Assembly (NCBI GenBank): GCA_035222895.1
Contig: JAVYIG010000708.1
Span: 1-64,000, forward strand
Reading direction: 5' to 3'
Length of the DNA: 64,000 nucleotides
Origin: Strongylocentrotus droebachiensis
Lineage: Eukaryota; Echinodermata; Echinoidea; Camarodonta; Strongylocentrotidae
This document shows positions 50,569 to 63,420 of this stretch, one piece after another; the stretch's first letter is position 1, and the number at the start of each line of letters is the position of its first letter. The notes under the pieces were generated by a model. That model did not search any database and was not told the DNA's origin. It saw nothing but the letters and a program-made list of their open reading frames with translations. A program made the translations under genes and the position numbers.

Positions 50569-53490
50569 AATTACACTGAATTATGTCAACAGGATCTCAA
50601 AAGTTTTTTTTTTTTTTGGGGGGGGGACACTTTATGAGGGAGCTAGGTTGTGATACTTCCCATCTCGTATTGTTTGTACATTTTTTAGATAGATTTCGAT
50701 ATGATTATTTGCAAGGTAAGGAATTGGTCACAATTTATTTGGATAGAATGGTTCGCAAGATAATTGGTTTATTTTTAATTACAGTTTTCTTTATCAGGCT
50801 TTACCTACGTGTATGTACATGAACCCAATTCCATCTTGCTTCATGACCTAGAACTGTCAGAATATCTGACAAATGCCTATGATTTACGAGAATTTATCAG
50901 TGATTTTATCAATCAATAGTTTTATCAGGTAACTGAAGAGTCAGGTACCAGTTTCTGGTCTTTGTCGGAAATTTTTCAGTACTGTGGTGCATCGCCCCCT
51001 TGAAATATGCTACTTAAACGCCTTAACCCTTTTTAAGGTTATCTTCTGGATCATTTTTTTCTTCAGATCTATTGACAAAGACTAAGGAGGAAAAATATAT
51101 CTCACAAACTGAACTTACCAAACTGAGCGCCTCAGATAGGTTCAAGCTGTCCCCTGGATGTCAGCTTTTATGGGGGATGGAAGGGGGGGGGGGGCGACAA
51201 ACCAAACCGTCCAGCACTTTTCTTGAGCGAATAGAAAATCTGGAAAAGCAAACAAATAAATACAACTATATGTCAACGTCAATCTTGTTATATTATATGC
51301 CAGAATGCCTGAATATGGTAGAATGCACATAATATGACTTGTTGCTAGGTCAGACAAACGCAATGGCTTGTCTGACCTCATATTACCTTTAGATATGTTT
51401 ATTCTGTATTTTGATGATTATGCTATAAGTTATCATAAGACACATACAACAAAGAAGCAAGAGTTAAATAGACCATTTTCAAAATTAATTCAAATTTATG
51501 CATTATGTATTCAAATTTAGTTATACCTAGAGACGAGCCATTACATTCACCCGTCACGAATCATTATATTTATATTGTCAACATTCCAATTGCATACGTA
51601 AGATGTTGTTAGGTTGGACACACATAATGGATTGCCCTACCTAACAAGTAATTTGCATTGTGATTATTTAAATAAAATTATTCGAAAGGTGAATGGAATA
51701 TTTCGTATCGGGGCATTTCACGAAGATCTGTGCATTAAATTGGGTTACAACAAACGAAAATTGCCTTTTAAACGGGGTAAAAAAAGGGCGTGGGGTGGAA
51801 AACGCAATGGGTAGTATGATCACATAAATATTATGGACTTGACTGGTCATAAACTAAAAAAGTATTTTGGAATATAGAATAATTTTTTTGAAAAAAGACT
51901 GAGAAATATATGGGGAAAAATTAAGAAAAGTGTTACACTTTCCCGCTTTTAAGGGTACAAAATATCAAACTTAAACAATTTATAACCTTTAAGATATTAT
52001 TCAAGAATGATTAAAGTATTCAGTGTACGGTCACATGCTCTCGAAAATGCGGCGGTAGATCCAGGGGGCTCAGGGGAACGTGCCCCTGGAAAACAAAATC
52101 TCATAAACCTTCAGTATAAATTAGATACAAGAGAACATGGCCCTTATTGTGTCCTCCCCCCCCCCCCCCCCTCCCTCCGCTCTTCTCCCCTGGCAACACC
52201 CCCCCCCCCTTCACTCCGGCGAGAGAATCATGGATCCGCCACGGTCACACCTTGATTCTGATTAAGGTTAGCCTGAATAATACAAATTAAACACTAACGA
52301 TACGTTTATATCAATTTCTTACCAATCTTGACGCCTCAGATGGTGTTTATATCATGCTGCCCCTGTATGTCAGTTTCCGGGATTGACGAACATTGAAAAG
52401 GTTTTGCATCTTTATCTGACGAATAGAAAATCTGAAAAGTGAGCAAAGTATAAACACACTTTTTGGAGATTTAATCTCAAGATTTCATGACGAATGGGGT
52501 GAAATTCAAATTAATAGTATAGGCTTAGGGGGTCATCGAACCTGGTATTCCATTTACGAAGCATTTAAAACGGAAAATTCATATATTTATTTCAGTTTTT
52601 CAAATCATTATAAATAGCATTGATATTGAAAAAAGTGTATTGAGAAGAAAAAGATACTCAAATTAACTCCATTCTAAAATTTGAGTTCAACTACAGAAAT
52701 TCCTCTCCCAAGATCTATTACCAAACACAATGAACATGATGCTACTTTGTTTACTGTAATCCCAGGTATTATATTTTCCAAAGAAAAAACACTTAAGACT
52801 ATTTATGATGTGGTCAATTTACCCATCTGGTTATACAAAAATTTATAATAGACCATTGTTGCTAGATATGACAAATATTATGGCTTGTCCTACCTAACAA
52901 TACGTTATAGTATGTATGCAATTCGTATTCTGGCTATGTAAATACAATAATTCACAAGAGGTTATGAAATAATTTGTGACGAGGCACTTAACAAATATTT
53001 GTGCATTAAATTCGATTGAATTATGATATAACCTATTTCTTAAGAAAAATTTCCAATATTCATGAAACTGTTAAAAATTTAAACAAATCTTTTCAGATAA
53101 GCATTATAAACTGAAAGGAAGTATTGAAAGAAAACACTCTGAAATTACGTCAATTTTTAAATCTAATTAGACTAGATCTATAAACATCTAACAGAGAAAA
53201 TTATTTTCCCAAAAACTTTGATAACCCGTAGATCTACTGAGTTTAAACAAAAATAAAAAATAAAAAAATAGCAATAATAACATTTTAATCGCAGTCTTCA
53301 TCAGAAATCAAATCTGTTGATTTCTGAAACTAGACCAGTCTGTCTTTAAAGTCGTTCCAAATAAATACAATGAGAGTAGATCTACTGCGGCTCACAGTAG
53401 ATCTAAACGTGTTTAATAATATTTAGCAGACGATGCGATGAGAAACGACCGCCTCCTATAAATTAAAAAAAATAGTGTTTTCCAAGCTGG
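50569..53490. other. Repeat-derived intergenic DNA
   Basis: Two diverged direct blocks share GCCTCAGAT, CCCTG(G/T)ATGTCAG, CGAATAGAAAATCTG and TGTGCATTAAATT landmarks, at about 51060-51780 and 52310-53000. Poly-C/poly-G runs occur near 51181 and 52157-52210. No gene supported. Confidence 0.45.
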
Positions 53491-53497
53491 TTGTCCC

Positions 53498-53653
53498 ATG
53501 ACTTACCTCATCGAAAACGTTATAACAAAAGGCTCCCCGAGAACGATGAAACATAATCCTTACTCTGATTTGGATGATTTTGACAATGACTTCAACGACG
53601 ACTTCGACGACTACTTCAACGACGACGACTTCGACGAGAACGACGAAATATAA
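53498..53653 (+). CDS. Hypothetical 51-residue Asp/Phe-rich acidic peptide
   Basis: An ATG at 53498 or 53546 opens a frame that ends DFDNDFNDDFDDYFNDDDFD-ENDEI. The C-terminal 29 residues are mostly Asp with Phe, Asn and Tyr. The DNA is a GACGACTTCGAC-type simple repeat, so the frame could be a by-product. No splice context or homologue is recognised. Confidence 0.25.
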   Translation: MTYLIENVITKGSPRTMKHNPYSDLDDFDNDFNDDFDDYFNDDDFDENDEI

Positions 53654-54649
53654 AGCCTTAGTAAAGGGTTCCAGTGAACTAAAGTAACTGAACGATGAGC
53701 CATAACAGAAGAGCCCGCACCCAATCACCTTCCCTGATTTTACTTCTATCAGCAGTACTAACCAATCAGCTTCAATCTTCTGTGCCTTGATTATCACGTG
53801 TCTTTACTTTAGCCAATCAATATGTGCAAGAACAAATTTGCACGTGCTTTCAGCCTCCCAAAATAGGCGTGGCTTACAACGCCAGAAATATGTCCTGGCC
53901 CAAAAAGAAATATACATAAGCCACGCGACTATGAATAGGCTGCAAATAACATAAATTTCATTGATGTTAATATCGGGCTAGTGTGGATATCAATACGGAC
54001 ACCTGTATGAAGTTCCATTGTGACTGACAGTTTAAGCAAGGACCGTCTCAAAATATGTTGAAAATCATTTGGCTCTATAAACGAATTAACGCATACACAA
54101 TTCAATCCCCGAAGCCTATACCTGTTTTTCCGTGTTGGTTAAATTTTCTATTCTTGTTTACAAAGTTCCAAAATCTCTTTTAATACGTATTTAAAGCCCT
54201 CACCTGTACATTTTACTGGTCTAGCCCCCCCCCCCCCCCCTACTCCAAAGAGATCACGAGGCCATATAAATAAAATCCAACCAGTGACGATCTTTAGTAT
54301 TTTGAAAGATAATACTATAGAAGTCAATACACAAAGAGATGCGGACAACGCAATATGAGACACTTTTATTATTCGGGAATATTTTCCAATCGAACTGCAC
54401 TTATAAGTTCTTCTTTCAAGCTGCCTCCTCTGTGCATGTATTTGTTTATTTATTCAATTTTATTTGTACTCATTTATTCATTTATCTATACATCAATTAG
54501 TTGTTATTTTCCCCGGTGGAAGGGGGGGGGGGCACGTTGAACCGAAACGTACAGCATCTTGCCTGGGTGTATTTTAAAAAATGGGCCCAGATCCTTTTAC
54601 AGAATCAGTTTATTGATCAATCTTGCACATCACAAGGAGACATAATAGA
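53654..54649. other. Intergenic, nothing recognised
   Basis: Mixed sequence with short C and G runs (54225-54240, 54519-54531). No exon or element supported. Confidence 0.4.
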
Positions 54650-54969
54650 CCAGTTCACGGTTAGCACATGTCCCAAATGGTCCCGAATATCCTCAGATCT
54701 TCAAAACATGAAGAGGTCCCACTGTGTACATTTTGAATAATCACTCCAACAGCGATGGAGGTGCTACATAAATAGCCTTTGTTTCCCCTTTTCAAAAAAT
54801 AATTCCACCTGTGTATCATGGAGTGCACTGATTGTGCATAAATAATGAATGATGATTACATAACTTTCATGAGCACGTATCCAGTATTTTGTCTCTGTGT
54901 ATTTCACAATTTGGTCTGCAATTAGGCCTACATTTATCTGCTCATGCTCAGACTGCAACCGTGAACTGG
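54650..54969. repeat. MITE family F, copy 2 (inverted)
   Basis: Ends CCAGTTCACGGTTAGCACAT / TGCAACCGTGAACTGG. It is the reverse complement of 26300-26611 with small indels. Confidence 0.85.
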
Positions 54970-55399
54970 CTTATTAGCCGAACAAAACCATGTCACTGGT
55001 ACCATAGAGCAATGTGATAAATTCGTTTATAAGGCAAAAAAAAAATATTGACAAACTAAAATTGAGAAGGGATGATCCGGAAGGACCCAATAGATAAATC
55101 TTCGGAATAATGAACCTTTAAATAGATAGAAGGCAAATTACCGTACAACATTTGTTGTTGCTATGTCGGATCAATAGAATCGCTCGTCCGACCTAACACC
55201 TTGTAACACCAAATAAACGCATTCTGCATTCGGATCATCGAAATACTGTACTACAATAGTACAAATCACATTCAACAGGTGAATATATAATATATTGTTT
55301 GACATCAAGCGGTCGACAAGAGAATATAAATTCTTTTAGTTCTTCCTATTATAGTTATAATTGATAATAACAGTGTATATTGAAGGAGAAAAAAAACTC

Positions 55400-55903
55400 A
55401 GGTAATACAAAGTTTCCGAATGGGGTCGTGAATTTGGTTCAAATGAACATATTGGAAGCATACGCGATCCTACAATATTCAGTGATCGTTGTCGCGGTTG
55501 AAATCGAGTCTAAAGTTATGAAATTGTAAATAATAAACTCTTTATGTTGTATAGCTCCCTCTCTAGGTCAAGATATTAATTAAGCTATAAAACAATGTTT
55601 CTTGACTAAAATCGACCGATTAGCTATTCCCGTTTGGAAATTATATATTACAACTACAAATTCTGAGATTTTCATGGTCGCAGCTACCATTGTACAGCCG
55701 TATAGGCGTTAGTTGAAAAATTATCAAAATTTACCGGGAGCACCGGTAAATTTTTATATTCAATTTTTCTCGAAAGCAGAAGTGTTTTAGGGGCTAAAGT
55801 TTTTAGTGCTCATAATACATCCACAGGGGCATTCAAATGTATCAAAATTGTAAAGAATTACTATCCACCCAATTTTCAAAATTCCCGAAACTTTGTATTA
55901 CCT
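55400..55903. repeat. MITE family C, copy 2
   Basis: Ends AGGTAATACAAAGTTT / AAACTTTGTATTACCT. TTAA follows on the right (55904-55907), but ACTC lies on the left. The related unoccupied sequence near 52655-52675 reads ACTCAAATTAACTCC, so the left TTAA seems to have been lost with a few bases. Confidence 0.8.
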
Positions 55904-56229
55904 TTAACTCCGCTCTAACATTTGAAATAAGTTGTAGAATTCCTTTCCCAAGATCCATCACCGAATACACTGAAGACATTTATGATACTTAGTTTACTGT
56001 AGTCCTAGGCAGTATTTCTTCTTCTTCTAGGTTTTAAAGAGAAAATCTTTTATCTATTTTGGTCAATAATTTGTCTACCTGATCATATCGTTGTTATGAA
56101 ACAGAGCCATAGTCTGAGTATTGATAAGCGTAAAGGGATATTTTCGCTAGGGGTGACGACTTCTCTGAAGTTACAATTTAACCTAATTCAAAAGATTGAT
56201 ACTATGGATCTGGAATTTTTTCTACAGAC

Positions 56230-56800
56230 CATAGGCGGCGCTCCAAAGGGGGAGAGGGTGGCACAGTGCCGCCCTTTTTTTTAATTCAAATAACCTAAAC
56301 GTGCACCTTTTATTTCAGAGAAGTACCCTTTTTTTTATTTCTAATAGGTGCGCATTTCCATCTTATAAGTGCCACTTACCACCTCTGAAAAGTGCCCCCT
56401 TCACATTTGCTCGTATTCATTTTTACACAAGTCCCTTTTTTTTCACTGCCCCTTCCCTTTAAATAAATGACCCTTTTCACACCTCTCATTAATGCTCCTA
56501 TTAAAGTCCGTTAGGGGCCCTTTTCCTCTGTGATAACTGTCCTTTTCCAATCTCAGTATGTGCCCCTATACAGGTGAGTGACCCTTTTGGTACAAGAAGT
56601 GCCCTCATCACCTCTGATAAGTACCCTTCCACCTCTGATAATTTCTCCTTTTAAAGTCTAAGAGGTGCCCCTTTTATTTTGTGGTACGAGCCCCCTTTTT
56701 AACTATTTTAAGTGCCTCTTTTCATCTCTGGTGAGTGGCTCTATTCAAATCTCAGAGTTACCCCTTTTACTTGACAAGTGCCCCTTTTATACTGTTCTCC
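56230..56800. repeat. Second, shorter GTGCCCCTTTT-repeat element
   Basis: Begins CATAGGCGGCGCTCCA and continues as degenerate ATAAGTGCCCCTTTT-type units like 21712-23326. The right terminus is not identified. Confidence 0.6.
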
Positions 56801-56989
56801 TTATTACTCAAGACAATGATGGAAAGCAGTTTTACAGATCCTGTCTTTATCCCGTAAAAATGTGTTTCAATAAAATAAATAAGAATAAAAGGTGACGCCG
56901 ATTACCGTAATAGGCCTATGATGTGACGGTTGACCAAATATTAATTGGTGATTTCAAATTTCTCGGCTAGGGTTCTATATACAAGGACA

Positions 56990-58340
56990 ACCTTATTGCT
57001 CTACCCGCATTCCCCCCCCCCCCCTCCCTCCCCTCCCCCCCCCCCCCCGGGAAAAAACGTGTAAAAACACGTGATTTTTACCTTTTTAGGGGGATAGCAA
57101 AAAAAAAAAAAAAAAAAAAAAAAGATGGGCCCCCTCCACTAAGAAATCGTTGATCCGCGCCTGGCGGAGCCCCCAGAAGCTCAGGGGGTTTAGGCATTAA
57201 ATTACTGTCAGAAGAGCATCCAGTTGGGTCCAGAGGGGCAGAACACCCGGAAGCTTAGGGGTTTTAGGCATTTAATCACGTTCAGATGAGCATATTTTGA
57301 TACCTCATTATTTTGTGACACGAACAGGTCACTATTTTGTCTTTCTTTCTCTCTTTCTTCTATTTCACTTTAATATACTTTCTTTTAACGGGGGGGGGGG
57401 GCTCGAGGCCCCCGAGCCCCGCCGTTCCGCGGGCCCTGACATGTTGGCCTCTAAATAAGCATATTTCTTGCCTGACTCTAAATTTAGGAATTTGTCATTT
57501 TCCAACAAACGCATAACTAAAAAGTATAATTTACTAAAAAGTGAGGAAAAATATCGGAAAATTACGTCATTTCAAAAACATTTGTAAATCACTGGGATCG
57601 AATTGTATTGGCTGGGGGGGGGGGCAGATGTACAACTTATTGACGGGAAAAATCGCAACTGATCTCCCCTACCTTTATTTTTCCTCTGTTTTTGCTTTCC
57701 CTTTCCCTTTCCTTCCTTCTCTCTCTTTTAGGTTTGCTGGGGGGGGGGGGGGTGGGGAAGGGGGGGCAAGGGCATTTCGGGCCCCCCGATCCACGTTGTT
57801 GGCGGGATTAATCGCAACTGATCTCCCCTTCTTTTCACCCTTTTATTTTCTTCTTCCTTTTTTTGGTTCCCTTTTAGCTCTCCTCTTTGCCTTTCCCTTC
57901 CTTCTCTCTTTATTTTTGGCGGGGGCGTGTGGGAGATGCAGGGGCTTTTTGGCGCCTCCCCGATCGACAACTATTATCCTCCTTCTTTTCCTTTCTTCTT
58001 CCTCTTTTTTTTCCTTCCCTTTATCTCCTCTTTCCCTTTTTTCTTTCCCTTTCCTTCCTTCTCTCTTATTTTTTTTTATTAACGGAAGCAAGGCCCTTTC
58101 GCTCCCCGATCTCCTTCTCCCCCCCCCCCCGCCTTTCTTTTCTTCTTCCTTTTAGTTTCTCTCCCTTTCTCTCCTCTTTCCCGCCCCTTTCCCTTCTCTC
58201 TTTCTCTCTCTCTCTCATTTTTTTTGCGGGGGGGGGGGGGGGCAGCTCAGCTCGGGAACTGCCATCGCTAAAAACCCTTTTAGCACCCCTAAAAACCAGG
58301 TGTGAAAACGGTATATGACAAATAGCACACCTAAATTAAG
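56990..58340. repeat. Homopolymer and CT-rich low-complexity block
   Basis: Repeated C, G and A runs, then CCTTTCCCTTCCTTCTCTC-type DNA with several GGGGGGGG blocks. Three loosely repeated sections each contain GATCTCC/GATCGAC-type text followed by CT-rich DNA. The 100-200 residue open frames here reflect composition only. Confidence 0.8.
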
Positions 58341-58361
58341 TCTAGACACTCCCCCCCTTCA

Positions 58362-58363
58362 AA

Positions 58364-58401
<38 letters not shown>
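58362..58401. repeat. (AAT)n microsatellite
   Basis: About 13 AAT units. Confidence 0.95.
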
Positions 58402-58402
<1 letters not shown>

Positions 58403-58628
58403 TTAAAAAAAAGATAAATAAATCGATAAACAAATTGAAATTGATTTTGATTTTGATTTTTTTTCTTCAAAATCACAATTTCTCTATAGCACACAGGCCT
58501 TAAAATGTTCAGTCTGAATCTATGATGATTGAAAGGTAGTATGGAGCCTTGCAACAGGTAAGACACATTTTTCATATTGGCTTTTTTTCTTTGGAAGGTA
58601 TACTTTATTAGGAAAAAAAACAATACAA

Positions 58629-58730
58629 TTCGTCGCTGTTTTCACGAAGTGACGGTAGTGAAAAAAAATTGCATTCACTTTGCGTTACGATTTTCCTCAC
58701 TACCGTCACTTCGTGAAAACAAGGACGAAT
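58629..58730. repeat. ~100-bp hairpin MITE
   Basis: Arms TTTTCACGAAGTGACGGTAG and its complement with ends AATTCGTC / GACGAATT, around a short A/T-rich loop. A single copy is seen. Confidence 0.75.
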
Positions 58731-59102
58731 TGACTAAGAGCACACTTTCATCAGTATAAATAAAATGGTACAAAACATTGGATATATAAAAAGATGACAA
58801 AGCTAGGAATGTTATATAGAAATATAGCTGAAACCTGAGGGTTAAATCACACGTTTTGGAGGCACCATAGCTTTATGTAATATCTTTATCTTATCGTTAA
58901 CACGAGGCAAAAATAAGCTCATTTTATACACCATTTTTCTTCCTGTTTATTAAAAAGGGTAGGTCGTAAATCTTGTTTATGGAAATACTGAATGGAAAAT
59001 ACTGAATGGAAAATTCACCCTGTAATTTCTTCATAAACCATCAGCACTTTCGATATAGCAAATGTTTCGTAGTCATTCAATTTGCATAAAATACATGATT
59101 AA

Positions 59103-59469
59103 AGGTAAAGACCAGTGAAAGAAACGTTGTGGAATCGATCAGAAAAAGGTTGATCATCTAGCATATATGTATTGGTGTGTACTGCAAGGTTCTGGAATCA
59201 TCAAAAGGATAAGAAATTTGGCCCAGTCTAGGTAAAGTTACAAGCACTGTACACAGAAAGATGTATATTGGACTACGCGACACGTGCGCGATATCCATTT
59301 GGTCCCAATAGATATAATGATATACCAAATATATCAATTAGTAGGCGGTTTCCAGGCAAAATTTGTATCATCACGTATTAAGCAAAACAGATCCTTACAC
59401 ATGATTGGTAATGAGAGCTTCCATTTCATTTTTTTGAGAAGGGGGCGTTTCCAAAACTGGTCTTTACCT
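59103..59469. repeat. MITE family E, complete copy with TTAA duplication
   Basis: Inverted ends AGGTAAAGACCAGT / ACTGGTCTTTACCT, directly flanked by TTAA at 59099-59102 and 59470-59473. The terminal AGGTAA is shared with family C, suggesting the same transposase mobilised both. Confidence 0.85.
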
Positions 59470-61030
59470 TTAAGAACTGATCGATTTTGAATTTTGGATG
59501 AGAATAAATAGTGTACGTTTCTAAAATCTTTACATGTAGCCTTTTAATAATTATGTCCAGTGATGAGCAATAATAATAGTAGAGAATTTCATATTTTCCT
59601 AATCATACTTGTTCAATAATCAACATCTTGCATATTTTGTGATTAAATTCACATGATCTGAACGACTTTCAAAGCAAAACATCTAAGTAAAATGCAGTAA
59701 TACATACATGTACATGAACATTTGACTGCATATTGTAAAAAGAGTTACATGGCAGCTACACAGTATGTATACATCACTAGGACAACTACGTTTTATCATC
59801 ACCAAAATTCACCAATTTTGACATGAATGTCCCTAATCTAGAACTCATGAAAATACAAAATACCAAATATACACATCAACCAAGAAATACAAGATTACTG
59901 CCAAAGTCTTACTCCAACCTACTCACAAATAAACACTCAAACTGCTAAGTGCTAATTAAAATATGTGTTTGTTAAATTACATGATCCAAACTATCTAATA
60001 TTTAATAATTTTTAAACATGAATCTAATGGAATTTCTATCCTCAACTACATGAACATGTACTATTGTACTCTATTGTACCTACATGTACATGTACATGTA
60101 TACATTGTGCGTAAACCAACTCCTATGCGCATGCATGCCAAGTACCAGGAAAGCAACATCCAGGCTTGAAATCATAACTACACACAGTGTAGTATCATTT
60201 TTGGCTTGCTGTAGTAATTTTTGGTTTAATACTTATTACTTGCATTAAAGAATGACATGGCAGGTTTGATACTTGCATCATGTTTTTACTTGCACTGAAC
60301 TAGCAAAATTTACTGTTTATCGATATTAAAGTGCTTTTTCTACACACCTGTTCTGAACTTCATGACACTCCTTGCAGCTACTCCCCTCACCTACCATCCC
60401 AGTATACATGTAGCTTCCTGAGTGAGCAGCTAAAGGGATTACCCCATCAAAGTATCAAGTAATTAATACTGATTTGCAAACTATTGCAAAATATGTGACG
60501 ATTGATCTTTCAATGCAATCTTGATTACTGGTATGTTTTGTTAGAAATATCCCAAATTCATAGTATTTAGAAAATAGAAATAAAAAAATGTTGATTTAAT
60601 ATCTCTGTCATCTCTGATGAACAAAAATACACAATCATTGATTTACTGTCAATGAATATTCATTCAATTCAACGTATTTTTTGTGATTAAAGGTGCGTCA
60701 ATGACTATCACACACACCGTGCATGAATACACACAAAAAATATCCAACTTTGCAAAACCAAGCCTCGGTTTTTTTAACCGTGGGTGTGAAGTTTTCAATG
60801 ATGTTTCTTATTAGTTGGAAGATACAGAAATTACATTGATATAACCGCGGAAGAAATATGCCCGGCCTCATCCACTGCAAATTAAGTTGACAATCACCAA
60901 AACTTTATTCAGAAAATTAAAGTCCCTTGACTTGGTACATGATTAAATGGTGGGTTGTTAGTTGATAAGAATAATCAACCATACTGTGAGAGTGAGAGTC
61001 TGATGAGGGAAACTCTTCACTCACTTCAGC
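59470..61030. other. Intergenic / 3' flank of TMEM35B-like gene 2
   Basis: AT-rich, with a TACATGTACATGTACATGTA microsatellite near 60080-60100. No other feature supported. Confidence 0.45.
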
Positions 61031-62225
61031 TTAGGCCAGGTGGACCTTGCCATGTCCTCCCCACAGTCCATTGCGCCCGAACATCAGCAGCAACAGAAGC
61101 ACGGCGAGAAGCACTGGGAAGAAGAAGTCGCCCATCGATGCGCTCAGAGCCAGCAGACCGTGGATGTAGAGGGCCGATATGGCGAGGAGGACGAAGCAGC
61201 TGATGACGGGCCAGTCGTAGCGGCCAAACGCCAGAAGAGCTCCGAAGAAGATGTCCAAGACAGCCACCACGGCGCAGTACATGGCACCGGACGGCTGGAA
61301 GCCAAGGGCACGAAGTGGGAAGACTCCAGCGAAATTGTGCATGTAAGAGACCTAAATAAAGAGAATTATATCTTGAAAATTATCGAGAAAAATGATTGAC
61401 ATACATGTAAACTGCAACATTAACTGGTAGCATTTTTCCCAACTTTAATTAACAAAAACATCATTAATTTTTTTGTCTGTTCAGATAGCAACTTCTAGTT
61501 CTAGGAACAACTGCAGAATATTCCGCACGCCGAGAGTTCCTGTCCCTAGCTAGCTTGGCTGATATGTTTTACGTCTTTAACAGCTTGGGAAGAGGTCACA
61601 AAGTTAGACTTGGAATGGACTATTTATTACTTAATTTTTGCCTCACTATTTATAACATAGTCTACTCATAAAGGCAAAACACAGAACTGAATGACAATCA
61701 AGAACATTTCATTTTTACAGGTTATTTTGACACCCCTCAGCTCTCCAGCTCTGGCCATGTCGAATAAATAAAACTTCAAACTTCAACTTCAACATTGCCA
61801 TTCCACTGCATTGGATCATTCATGGATGTTAAAATTCATTTAGGCCCTACTTTAAATTAAAGTGAATTACTTAGCAGTAATGAGACAGCCAGGTAATTTT
61901 CTAAGTCTCAATTCTCAACATGATCATGAGCACAGTTCATGGCTCATGCATCCTGATTTGTTGTGTGTAATACAATAATATAATAACTGTGCAGTAAACG
62001 GAGCTGAGCTAACCATCGACCCCGACCAAGACTGGAGCGCCGCTCCGGTTGGCGGCCGGGGCAGCGGCAGGCAGGCAAGCTCTTTTGATTTTACCTGTGG
62101 TCTTTGTTAACGTGTTTTCTTACCAAGTTCCCGTGTGCAGGCTCGATGGGAGCAACTTTCAACGTTCCCAAAAGAACACAGGCGAGCCCCACTCCAACAG
62201 CCAAATAGTATGTTACACTGCCCAT
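61031..62225 (-). CDS. TMEM35B-like / DoxX-like four-helix membrane protein, paralogue 2
   Basis: Two minus-strand exons, 62225-62124 and 61351-61031, phase-0 intron (GTAAGA donor, TTTATTTAG acceptor), 140 residues. Both exon lengths (102 and 321 bases) equal those of the gene at 21081-24004. Helix 1 is YYLAVGVGLACVLLGTLKVA, then PIEPAHGNL. Exon 2 begins VSYMHNFAGVFPLRALGFQP, strongly reminiscent of vertebrate TMEM35B, and has a helix-2 motif DIFFGALLAFGRYDWPVI and tail FGRNGLWGGHGKVHLA. Identity to paralogue 1 is moderate (roughly half of exon 2 by eye), so the duplication is old. The upstream side carries the inverted X/Y spacer. Function is unknown; the family's membrane-chaperone role is an inference. 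Confidence 0.85.
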
Positions 62226-62459
62226 CTTTAGATTTTAACAGCAACTCTCAATGCCGACTCAAAATTGACTACAAAGGCAAGGATATAGATTGTTATCCTC
62301 AAAATCACCAGGTATAGACTCGGTATAGACTCGTACTCCGATGCTAAATTACCGCTGTGATAGCTTTGAACAAATTTGTTAAATGTGGTAATGCGCCATC
62401 TCACGTCGAAATTCAGCTAGCATGCACGCGCCCCGACCACGCCCATCCTGAATGTTTAT

Positions 62460-62990
62460 CTGGTGGATCCAAAATAACAGATGGAAGAGACATATTTAAA
62501 ATGTGCTCACTTTCTTTTCCCTACCTACCCAGCCGCCCAAGACACGCTCAGGGAGCAAGGAGGCCTATAAATTTCCCTACCAAATTATTTTTCAACGACA
62601 ATTAAAACAACAACGAAGTTGAACAACAGCAGCAACAACTCCGCAACATCAACAAATTGAAAACTTGATCTGGCAATGTGCCCCCCCCCCCTCCGTGGCT
62701 ACGGGCCTGGTTATAATGACATATTTTATATACAAAGCTTAGTCAATTGACCGCAATAATATCAAAATCTCTTTGGCACAAAGTAAACACAGCTTTTGTT
62801 CAAATTTATATTTCCATAATGAAATATTTTAGACTGGCATATCACTTGAATCAAAGAACTGACTTTATTTTGATAACCGTATTTTGTATGTAACGATGAA
62901 ATACAGTAGCATGAGAAGTGAGAACTATATTTTGAAAACTGTATTTCTTATAATTTTTTAAAAAACAATTTCGAGGGTTAACCCTAAAAA
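62460..62990 (-). repeat. Inverted copy of spacer X-Y
   Basis: The reverse complement of this stretch matches 24580-24885 followed by 27425-27612, with only about 20 bases (including a C run) between the two parts. It therefore represents the state before the 2.5-kb insertion seen on the left. Confidence 0.85.
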
Positions 62991-63420
62991 GGCCGGGCTA
63001 TTTGAGGTGTTAGCACGGCCGGGGGGGGGGGGCATCATGGCCCTCCTCAAGATCTCGGCCGTGAAACGGCCGATCTCCGCGAAAATTTGCACGCATGTCA
63101 AGTGCAGTGTATAGAATAATATGAATATTTCAATTTTTTGAGAAATTCACTCATTTGCATATTTATGGTAATTTATGCAAATAAGGCCATAAAATCACAT
63201 TTTTACCCATAAATCATATATTATTCATATTTAAGCATTCTTTTTCACTACATCCATTCAATACACCATTTGGAATAATAATACGAATTTTTTTTTTTGG
63301 AAGAGCCAGCTTATTCCTTATGTTATCTTTTGTTTTGATAATTTAACTTATATATTTTATTGTTTTTGTTGTTTTATTTCATTTCTTACTACAATTCAAC
63401 TATTTTGACTCCCCCAAACA

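Noticed and set aside
57541..58318. 200- and 143-codon frames in the CT-rich block
   Set aside because: Composition-driven (F, L, P, S from CT-rich DNA, plus Gly from G runs); no domain or splice signals.
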